Below, in pieces: positions 36,401-48,400 of a stretch of DNA of 64,000 bases. The stretch's first letter is position 1; each line of letters starts with the position of its first letter. The notes beneath the pieces are model-generated. The model was not told the origin of the DNA and made no database searches. It worked only from the letters and a program-made list of their open reading frames with translations. The stretch is taken from contig NC_135121.1 of NCBI RefSeq assembly GCF_050908995.1, positions 3,100,001 through 3,164,000 on the forward strand. Direction: 5' to 3'. Source of the DNA: Andrena cerasifolii (lineage: Eukaryota > Arthropoda > Insecta > Hymenoptera > Andrenidae). Position numbers and translations under genes: made by a program.

Positions 36401-39400
36401 GTAAAGGGGGAAGGGTTGCCGGGGTATTTGAAGAAGGGGTGGGGGGAAAGTAGATGGAGAAAGGTCGCGAGGTTTAGGTTGGGCAATGAAATGAGAGGGA
36501 GGAGGTACTGGGAGGAGGGGGAAAAAAGGATATGCAGGGTGTGTAGAGGTGGGGAAGAGACGTGGGAGCATAATTGGGAGTTTTGTATGGGGTGGGGAGA
36601 AGAGAAGGGGTGGCAGGAGATGGCAGGGGAGGTTCTAGACGATGGGGGGGGAGGAGAGGTGTGGATGAGAAGAATTGAGGAAAGGAGAGAGGGAATGGGG
36701 CATGGATGAGGAGATGAGAGTGGAAGCGAGTGGGAGAGAGGGGGAAGCGTGTTATGGGGTTTTGCGTATGCGAGCGGCGGGGAGGAGGGTAAGGGGCGAG
36801 CGAGCGGAGAGGGGGGAGAGACGGAAGGAGGAAGTAGGTTAAGATAGGCTAAGATAGGTTAAGATAGGTTAAGATAGATTAAGGTAGACATAAGGTAGAT
36901 ATAAAGGAAGAAGAGGATGTGAGAGGCGTAAGTTTTAAGGAGATTGTAACCCCTAGGGGAATCAATAAAGAAAATACTACAGCGCAAGTGATTAGCACCC
37001 CATTTCGGCTCGAGCACGTGTTTATTATGTTTTGTTGATAGCGGCAGTCGATAGTCGTAGAGAAGAACAGCGAGTGAGAGCGAATTAAAAAGAATAAACG
37101 TCGCCTTTTATACTTGAATGGTTGCGAAGGGGATCCCTCTCAGGTAGGGGGTCGGGATATAGATGATGATACAACGAACAAAATCTGGTAAGCTTGCAGC
37201 GAGGATTTACTGTAACGGGAATATCAATGAGCTCTTTTTGAGAAATGAGATGCGATCACTTTTCGAGACAGCACTGTAGACACAACAGCGCCAGCGGCAG
37301 TGGCCGCAATGGAAACACCGGTTCTCGTTCGATCACCAAAGTTAAGCATCGTGGGGCGCGTACCGGGGAAGGATGGGTGACCGGTTTTTCTCCTGATGCG
37401 TCGCTTGCTGTTGGCAACCTTACGGGTAGGTTTCCCCGGTTGCGAACGTATATAAAATTCGTGACCGTTATGGCTTACCCAATAGCAAAAATTCCTTACG
37501 GTGATCCCATCGAGTCAAGACGTGGTCTTTCAGACCTTACTCTGCTTTCCATCCACTCTGTGGCCTGCACGGTGGTCTCCTAGAAAGAGATTAAATGCTC
37601 ACTTCATCTTGCTCAATGCTTTGCTGTAGAGGAAACTCTCTGAGGCGCAGCGCGTCAGTTGGACCTTAAATAAACCGACACTATCTGTAGACACCACAGC
37701 TATGATTATTGCGCGTCGCCGGAGCCGGACTGCACGAATGGGTCCATACTGTATTATAAATTAGTTGTCCTTATATCCTCCTAGATAGCACACTACTTCT
37801 TACTTAAAACACTCGAAGTTTTTTAATAGAATTAAAAAGTTTAAGTATAACAAGCTAAATGATGTAAATAGTGGGTCATTTCTGTAAAATCTTCCGCATA
37901 GGTATACAGGGTGTCCCACTAAGGAGTGGACAGCGCGATATCTCTTAAAGTATTGTCGATAAAAATATAAAAAAAATAGGGAATTGCATGGTTCGAGGGG
38001 GCCCATTTATTAGCGCGAACGAATTTTGTTTTCGATTATTATTTTAAAAGATACGATGGTCAAGTTCGGTTTTTCAAATGGAACTATTTTTTTTGAAGAC
38101 CTGAGTTGATAGTGCGTTCCAAGACAAATTCAATAAGCTTTAATGTATACACTTTATTTCCACTGGTTTTTAAGATATTGCGCTTGCAAATTTACTGATT
38201 TTCACTGGAAGAAAACCCTCTGGAATAGGAAGGACCGGGGTCGGTCTTACTGGCGCTACGGGTGGCATTGCCTGTTGAAACTGATACCTACCTGCCAAAG
38301 GTCTACGACAGGGTTCGCAGGCCCAAAAGCTGGACAATTCTTTTCCGTCAAAAATGCTACTTAGGTAGGTACATCTGCGGTATCGAGAAGCGCATCGTTA
38401 CTTTTATTTCGCACTTGCTTCTACGCTCGGATGGCCGGTTCTTTTGGGAGGGATGCAAGTTGGATTGGTTAGGTTAGGAGGAGTGAAAGTTGCTAGACTA
38501 AATTTCAACCATAGGGAGCAGATTGTGTCAAAAGAAAAGAATTGTCCAGCCTTTGGGCCTGCCATTTCTGGCGTAGACCTTTGGCAGGTAAGTATCCATT
38601 TCAACAGGCAGTGCCACCCGTGGCGTCAGTAAGACCGCCCCCGGTTTTTGCCATTTCAGAGGGTTTTCTTCCAGTGAAAATCAGTAAATTTGCAAGCGCA
38701 ATATCTTAAAAACCAGTGGAAATAAAGTGTATACATTAAAGCTTATTGAATTTGTCTTGGAACGCACTATCAACTCAGGTCTTCAAAAAAAATAGTTCCA
38801 TTTGAAAAACCGAACTTGACCATCGTATCTTTTAAAATAATAATCGAAAACAAAATTCGTTCGCGCTAATAAATGGGCCCCCTCGAACCATGCAATTCCC
38901 TATTTTTTTATATTTTTATCGACAATACTTTAAGAGATATCGCGCTGTCCACTCCTTAGTGGGACACCCTGTAGATATGTATTGCAAAAAAATTTCATAG
39001 TACGATAATGATTTGAATTATAGGTAACAATAGGTAAACATATTACCACACTTACGTATCAAGAAAGCAATGACTCTGCCAAACACTATTTGAGGGAAAT
39101 TCCAAGTAAAGGATCTCTTAACTTCTGGTCCTGGAATGAATATAGTATTAGGTTTGTGAATTTTAATTAATAAATTTTAGTTTATTTTTGTATTCTAAGA
39201 CAATATTACTCTGCAGTATTTTTGGAGAGCATTTGCGCCTGTTTTCACAAAAAATCAGAGGTGCCATCGAAATGTTCTACGCTAATGAGAAGTTATTTGC
39301 TACTTTGAGATGGTTCAGTATTGGAAGTGAAAATTCCATCGCACATTGGACACTGTTCTGTCCTCCAGGAGGTAATGATACACTACTTATTTCACCTATA

Positions 39401-42400
39401 CTTATTGTCAATATGTAGATTATACTTAAGGGGATCTTCTACTCTGGAACTGCAAAAAATCGATTTTTTTGCATTTTCTTAAAGTATTTGGCCAGGGAAG
39501 GGATGCACTCATGCTCCAAGACAGTCTTGACGAACAGCACGTTTATTTGCCGGGTGGGCGTCGTTAACAACTAATACGAACACACCACGGAGGTACCACA
39601 CGAACAACCACGACGTTAACACTGAACGAAAAATATGTGCAAAATATGTACGCGATGGCTCGAAGGGCCATTTCATACAGGTTTAAAAGCCGTGGGTCGC
39701 TGGGCGGCAAAAGATCTTGATAAATCGTGCGCGCGAGAGCGTGTTTATGGTCACAACGTATTCGTGGCATCGGATTTCCGGAAGCGCCGAACGCTCGATC
39801 CGACCAGAAAAACGTATGACCGGTGCGGCACGCTGAGTTTCGGCCGCAAATAATGATGTGACGAATCGCAACATCGTTACGGCATGTGAGATATTCCAAA
39901 GTGTTTCGTCCGACCGTAATTGTCAAAATGTTTCTGTTAGAGAGGTGGGGATTAACCGTTTCTTTTTTACCATTTTAGAAGTAAACATGTGGTCTATTGT
40001 CTATCGACAAAAATTTCAGTACTCATTGTTAGTTTCAGTACTCAGGTTAGTGTACTTTCGATCGTCAAGTTAATCAAACACACGTTTGTAGCAGAATTAT
40101 TTATTTTGAAATGGGTGGTCTATGAATATGGGTGTAATTTCAAAAATGAACAAAAAAAGAAGACAAGGAAACATTATCCGTCCGGGACGACGTAAAAAAA
40201 GAAAATTTAGAGGCTGCCAACACGCTATTGACGATGAGACGAGTACAAGCTTTGCCAGCACGTCGATTTTAAAAATTGTGAAATAGAGGAGATCATTATC
40301 TCGAGAGAGTTTGGTTATTGGTAAAGAATAATATCCACATTGCCAGCTAATTACTTTGAATTCAAAAGTGTCTGGAAAGCGGTACCTTTGAATGAGCGTA
40401 CGGCAAACAATCTCACTAAACTGTTGAGATTGATTGAGATGCGACTACCAACAAAAAGAAATGATGACACTGCTGCTGTGGTAGCTAAATCAGAAAATAA
40501 AAAGAAGAATAGTACTAATAAAAACATATAGTTTCCAAATAAAAAGCAAATATGCTCTAAGTTCACAAACCGGGCCACATATTCCAAGATATTGACGCTC
40601 CAAAACCTTTGTTTATGACGGTTCAGCTCCGATGCACAAAAATGGAAAAGGCATACAGTCGGAAAAAGTTCTGCTATGGCTTCAGCGGCCGCGTGACTGC
40701 AGTACCGCCGGCATTGGTGTCACCGATGGCGTATCGCGTGGAGGTATGTGTCATATGCAGGGACTTAGTGATGTTCATACCGGTATTTCGTCAATAAAGC
40801 TATACCGAAACCGATATCGTACCGAAACAGATATATTACCGAAAACCAAAATAAATACCAGTATTTCCTCTGTTTTTCTTTTCGTGACATGGTAGGCTTC
40901 GGTATGTTCCGGCAATACCTTTATGAATTATATAATTGGAACTATTATATAAAAATACCGCTTTAACGTTATACCCTTATATAAAATACTAGCGTTCCCC
41001 GTCTCGACTTTGCCCGAGATATTAGCGTGACTGATTCATGTTTATTAGAATTAATTTCTTTTAAGAAAATTAAGTATTTTGAAGAAAAGGTAATTTTTTC
41101 ATAATACTTCAGAAAAGATAACTTTCTGGGTATAATGATTTTCTGACATTAGGACGAATTGTTGTTGCGCATCACCTGCCGGAGCAATGATGGCAAATAT
41201 CATCCATCGCTCCTATTTTAACTTTTAGAAAGTTAACATACCTAGTCAATTCTTGGATCATATTTTAACGCAAACTTTCCGGGAACATTCACTCTTATGA
41301 GTCCAGAATTTGCATTCTGTGTTGCTCGGCGTGTATCTTCATATCTAAAGCAGAAAGTGTTTGTGTGTTTGTCTGTCACCTAAAAACTTTCGAACGGTAA
41401 ACTCAGGGGTCACGAAATGTGTCCCAGCTCATTATACCTACCTAATCCAGATGAACGTGGCTATTTTCACCAAAAAAATAAATAAAAAACAATTTTTTTA
41501 TAAAATCAGAATCCAAATTTCGGGTGAAGCCGAGTAGCAAAGCTAGTATTGCATACTAGTGGAGCAGGAGGTAATCCACTTCTCTAACGAAAAAGCGCGC
41601 GAGAAGCTTCGCCATCTGGTGGTGACATCACAGTACTGCTGCGAGCGTGGTATCGCGCGGGCCGAATACGCACATACGCGCGCGAAGTACACTATCGTAC
41701 ACACGCGTCACGTGGACTGCAAACCAGCCGTACGCATGAAATGTTTACATATAAATTATATGTTAATAACGCGTTTCTGAGATATGCTACATAGCCTATA
41801 TCCGTCCTAGAGTATGCAGAAATAACGTGTTAAAATTTGCAGAAGATCGGTTCAATAGGTCTTGAGTTTTGTGCGAACATAAAAATCGTCTAACTCTTTA
41901 TACATACAGTAAGCACATAGTTGGATAACGTGGCTGTATTTGCCCTAGTCATTATCTCGGTCGCCTCTTTGAACACTTTGAGGCAATTGCGATAGTCCTC
42001 AATCCTGGACCACTCGCACCTGGATATATGGTGTGGCATGTGTGATTGACACAGAACCACATTTATGGCACGTCGTACCTCCAGTAACCGATGCAGCATG
42101 TCGAATTGGGAGTTCCACCGCGTCTCGACATCCCCAATTAATTTCAGAGGCGGGTCGTTTGGAAAAATCCCCTTCTGTTCCTCCTTTAACTTCTCTTCCG
42201 TCGATGCAGAGCGGTGGAAAAATACCACGATGGAGTTACAATTGTTAATGATGGCGGTCAATTCTTCGGAACTATTTACCGAGTCCTTTATGACCAACTG
42301 AAAATAACCTGTTGCATTAAATATGAAATATTCACGGTGTATTACTTATTATAACATTTAACTATTTCTTATTGTTCATTTACCTACAATGTGTGAGCGA

Positions 42401-45400
42401 AACACGGGATGCGTTCCCACGTACTGCCCAATTTTATGGCTTCGATCATGTTGGCCGCATTATCGGTTACGAAGTAAACCTTTACATGACTTTTTTCTAA
42501 TTTCCACTCTCGTATTGAATTGCGCAGCACTTCGCACAAATGCTCGCTTGTGTGCGACTCCGGCAACCAGATAATTTGGAGCGTGTCATTTTTTAATTCG
42601 ATTGCGTCGCTCAGGTAGTGTACCGTCAATGACAGGTAGTTCTCGGTGGCCCACGTCATCCAGCTATCAGTGGTGGAAGAGAACGTTTGCACCTAATCGA
42701 AAACAGTAAGAAAACATTAATAAATCTCATATCGCGATGGAAAGTATTTTTAATATGCCATAAAACATAGTGACAGATTTTCCAAACATTGTAAAAATTA
42801 TACTTACATTTTCGCTACCGTGTCAAGGATTTCCTTCAGTTTCCCGTTCTCCGTTTGGTACAACTGAGGAAGTATTTTCTCGGAAAATAGTGACTGAATG
42901 GGGATCCGGTAGTGCGATTCTGCTACCTGCAGAAGGTTCTGGGACGCCACATCCTGAATTATAGACAACGGCTGACAATCGGATATCACCATCCGCGCAA
43001 TTCTGTCGGTTAGTTCCTGCGCGCGTGGCGAATTTTTATCTAAAACAGCCACTTTTCGGCAGCACTTTGCGACAGTTCCTGCGGCTGAATTTCCCTCTGT
43101 CGGCGGCGGTGCTGCGTAGACGTCGGCATGGCTGGTTTGCATATGAATCCTAAGAAGGTTGTTGTTGATCCCGCGTTCGTTTTAAAAGTCTTTTTGCACT
43201 CTAGACACATAGCTTCTTGGCGGGTCGATTTTGAAAACCATTTCCACACGGAGCTTTTGTTTTTTCGTGGTTTTGCCGAGATGGAGGGATGGTCCTCCCT
43301 ATCGGACACACACAGCGTGTCGCACCGTTGACGATTATTTCGTACACTGCAACGGACACGCGTCTCGTTATCTTGTATGGGCCGGCATACGGCCGCTGTA
43401 ACGCTTTTTTTACCATATTTCGCAAGAAAACGTGAGTACAGGTTTCCAAATCCTTGAAAAAGAATGCACGTTTTTTATAAATATGCGCCACGGGCACTGG
43501 TCGGACCATACACATGTATACCCTAAATTTTTCGATGAAAATGTTAGAGTTTGGCGATAAATCTTCCGGTAGGAAAAATTCTCCAAGAAGACGCACTGTC
43601 GTGCCGTACAGAAATTCACAGTTGACAATACTTGTGTCCCATTTTGGTCGTTGTGACACATGATAGCCGCCTTCAATACCCGATGCCAACGTTCGATAAT
43701 CCCATTAGACGCGGGATGGTATGGGGTGGTGCGAATTCTTTCACAACCTATTAATCTCAGTAGCGCGGTGAATAACCGAGATTCGAATTGAGCACCTTGG
43801 TCTGTTGTGATTATTTTTGGCGCGCCGTACCGAGAAATCCAACTATCGTAGAACGCTCTGGCTATTGTTTGGGCGGAGGTTTCCACTAAGGGAACAACCT
43901 CTACCCAACGCGAAAAACGGTCGATCATTGTAAGTCAGTAACTGAATCCGTTACTTTTTTGTAGCGAATCAATGATATAGATATGTATTTGATCAAAACG
44001 TCCATCTGGCGCCATGAAATGCTCGGGAACACGCCTGACATATCGCGAGACTTTTGATTGCTGACATGCGATGCATTGTTTGCCCCATCGTGCAATGTCC
44101 CGGTGCATGTCCGGCCAAACGTATCGCTGCCTAATGGTGCGATCCATTATCTTCGCGCTTGGATGCGTGGGCTTGTGAAACATTTCGAATACCCCCTCCC
44201 GGAGAGACGACGATTCGCCAGATAACTCACAACTGACCGAGGTGTAAGTCGGGTCCCATTGTAAATTGCTTAATTTCAATTAAAGATTTGGCGAAGTGCG
44301 GAGTTTAGTTAACTCATTGTCGCTTGTCTGCTTCTCTGCTAAATCTTTTAGACTAATTTCGAGAGGAAGTCTCAGTGATTTGATTTGAGATAACGGATCA
44401 GCGACAGCATTGCTTGACCCCGGAATGTGTTCGATCAACGTTGTAAACTGAGCGATATACGACAGTTGGCGTATTTGGCGCGGCGACGCTTTATCCGAAC
44501 GCTGTACAAATGCGTACATCAGTGGCTTGTGGTCTGTGAGTATTTTGAAAACTCTGCCTTCAGTAAAATATCGGAAATATTTCACTGCTTCAAAAATCGC
44601 AGTCAGTTCGCGATCGTAGGCATTATAGTTAATCTACACTGGTGAATGTTTCTGTGAAAAAAAAGCTAAAGGTTCCCAATTTCCTGAGACGGCCTTCTGC
44701 TCTAGAACAGCGCCCATCGCAACGTCGGACGCGTCCGTAGTGATGCGCGTTTCGGAATTCACGCGCGGGTGCACCAATATGGTGGCATCGGTGAGTACTG
44801 CTTTTATTCTATCAAAAGCGGTTTCCGCCTCAACCGACCAAACTATTGATCGCTTGTCGTTTTTCTTCGAATCTTTTAAATAATTATTCAACGGAGCTTG
44901 CAACTCCGCCGCATGTGGTATGTTGAGGCGATAAAAATTTACCATTCCTAGAAACTTTCTCAATTCTACGATTATTTTAGGCTTCGGAAACTTGTCGATC
45001 GCCTCCATCTTCTTGGCGGTGGGGCGAATACCCTTGCTGTTTATTTGGTACTGAAGAAATTCAATATCTGACGCGCCAAAGACTTCTTTAGATTTAAACG
45101 AAGATGGGATTTCTTTAATCGGTCGAAGATTACCCGAAGATGCTCGGCATGTTCCTCTTCTGTATCGTCTACGTACCGCTGGAAAGACTGACTTGCGTTT
45201 CGCCACCCGTACGTCATATAGACGAATTCGAATTACCTAAACGGGGTAATCACAGTCGTTTTTTCGATATCTTCGGATGTTATAAGTGCGATATAAATCT
45301 AGCGATGAGAAAATTGTTTTACCCGAAAGATTTGTTACGCAGTCATGACGGTGAGGCGTGGGGTACCTTTCAGGAACAGTTACCGCGTTTACGTGACGAA

Positions 45401-48400
45401 AGTCCCCAGCAATCCTCGAAGTACCGTCCTTTTTCAATATCATATGGATGGGACGCGACCATGGGCTAGAGGACTGTGTGCAAATTCTCGCCGCGATTAG
45501 CGCCTTTATTTCTGTTTTTGCAGCCTTTAATTTGTCCGGGCTTAAACGCCTCGGACGTTCAGAAACCGGGGGCCCGGAGGTGATTACACGATGGTACACA
45601 TCACATGCGAACGCAAAATTTTGCTGTGAAGTTCTGGTTATCACCTGATACTCTAGTAATATATGCGAATACTTCGACGCCTGGTCGATCGCATTCGCTG
45701 ATACGAAACCAATGGCCTTCACAGTTGCGCTAATGTACAATCCCGCCGACGAATCGACGAGACGACGCCGACACAAAGTGGTCAAAAATCGAGAAAACCT
45801 GCCGAAAAAATAAATGTGACCTTTGATTTGTACAAAAATAAGTCGCTGATTACGAATCTGAAGTCAAAATTGCAAAAAGCAAAATGGTGCACTCAATATG
45901 CCAGATGTGCATATCAGAAAAACATCCGATTTGGTCTAAACTTGGTACCCTGGAGTTTTCGAAGTCGCTAATTACGAATTTGAAGTCAATATGTAAAAAA
46001 AAAAATGGCGGACCGCATATGAGAAAAGCATCAAGTTTGGTGTAAACTTGGTATCCTGGAGTTTTCGAGGTCGCAGCTTGTACGGTGCCAGATACATTCC
46101 TCGTCCTTCCATCGCCCGATTATGACGCAACGTCTCTTCCAGCGGTTTTCGCGCAGCCTTCGCGTCGTTAACGGCTTTGGTGATACCCGCCGCTCCACCG
46201 GATAATGCACTGATAGCCGACAGAGCGGGTAGAAGAAACGGGAGAAAACCACCGCGTTTCGCCACCGGTAGGACACCATGTCGTCGCGACTGCTGTCCTC
46301 TGGACTTGCGTTTCTTTCTCGTAGTCCTTCTGCTGCTTCTTCTTCTCATACCCATGCCGGGTTTAGACTTAGCTTTCATCGTGGCCCATACCTCAATCGC
46401 TGCTACTTTTTCACCGAAAGTCGCGTCGTTCGCAAACACTCGTTCTCGCGCTCGTTAGGCTAGCGCATAATCCGCCTCGCGTCAACCCTCCACGTCCCGG
46501 TGCCGCGAGTACGCGATATCGTGCTCTCGACAAGCGGTGTCCAGCGGATTTATACCTTCGTCGCCGCGAGCCAATCGCTTCAGCAAACGCGTCCCCGGTC
46601 CGCAGAACTGATAATCCGGAATGCGCAGCTCTATCGGTAAACGGTTTATGATCCTGTTCACGAGACCCGATCCTGTCTTCGTTGACTTCTTCTTCTTCTT
46701 CTTCGATTTACACGTTACCGCAACCATACGTATGAAAATGCAGATAGACGGGGCCATGTCAACGGTTCTTCGATAGTGATCGATTCGACGAATACTACGA
46801 TTCTGAGTCGCTCGACAGTCGCTGTAGGTGTAAACAGCTATCGTGTTACAGATTTTCGACGAGGAGAGGCCATGTGATTCGCGAAACAGCCGAACGCTAT
46901 TCGCGTGACCGCGAACAGAACGTTGGAGGATGTGACGTGGGACGAGAGGCGATCGCCGAACAGTGTGCGAGCCGTGATCTGCGGTCTGTCCGGATGCGGG
47001 AAAACGAACGCGCTTCGAGAACGTGTACGTGTACTCGAAATCGTTGCGACAGCCAAAGTATCGGTATCTGGAGCGAGTGTTGTCGCGCGTCGGCGGACTC
47101 GGATACTTTCCCTACTCGGACACCGCCGAGATCGTCCCGCCTAGAGACGCTCGACCCGATTCGATTTTCGTGTTCGACGACGTGGCCTGCGACCAACAAA
47201 CAGCGACCCGCGAATACTTCTCCATGGGCAGGCACGCGAGCGTGAATTGCTTTTACTTGTGCCAATCGTACGCGCGAATACCGAAACACTTAATCAGAGA
47301 AAACGCGAATTTTCGCGTGCTGTTCAAACAGGACGGTACGAACTTGTGTCGCGTGTACAACGATCACGTGAACACGGACATGACGTTCGAGGCGTTCAAC
47401 GATCTGTGCGCGAGATGTTGGAGACGTCGATACGACTTCGTGGTCATCGACAAGGACAGTTCCATGTACGATGGTAGGTATCGACGTGGATTTAACGAGT
47501 TCGTGGTAGCGCGAGGACATCAGTAGGCCGCAAGTCCTTCATCGAGCAACACTGAGGATGGCTAACGGATCAGCGACGGAGACGACTAGCAGTGCCAACA
47601 TGGAGACCACGCAGCAACAACAACAAGGAGTGAAACAGAAACGGCGACGTAGACAACAGCCGCGAGACTTTGAGACGAAGAAGAAAATTGCTAAAATCAG
47701 CGACGCTATACGAAAGAAATACATGAGCCTGAAAAACGGGAAAATGGCGACGAAAGCCGCTGCTGAGGAGAGTGCGAGTCTGATCGTCGAATCTTTGAAA
47801 CACTTGGTCGAGAATACTGCGGTGTTGAGAACGAACCCAGCAATGCCATCGAAGCTACAACCATTGCTCGTCAAGAGGAAGCATCAGCAGTAACAACAAC
47901 ATTGGTTGAAGAAACAACGATTATCCTTTACTCCGTCCACAGCCGAAGCGACGATACGGCCCGAAACGACTCCGCTACCGGATTCGAACAACGACGACGA
48001 CGACGACGACGACGACACCGACGAGGACGACTACGAAACAACCGAGGAGCATGATCTGGGACAGGGTGAGACGGACGAAACGATTCGGGAAGTTGTCGAG
48101 CCGAGAACCACCGTCGACAACCTCGACGCGTACACCCGAAACGCAGCAGGACCGCTATCGCACGAATATCTGCAACTGTTCTTCACCAATACCAGGAAAC
48201 TGATCGACAACGTGTACGGAGTGTACCTAAGCGACGACGAGCAGCTGATGATCGGTGAATCCGTTCTCACCATCGGCGAGAACGACGACCTTAGCATGAA
48301 GGGCAGCTATACGCGGGCACTCGAGGCTTGTACGAACTGCTGTCAATGCGAATACCGAACGATCGGGTGTACACGAATGCTGATTTCGTGTACCACTCGC

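Noticed and set aside
36195..36571. Pro/Ser/Leu-rich minus-strand frames
   Set aside because: Antisense shadows of the purine-rich non-LTR coding strand.
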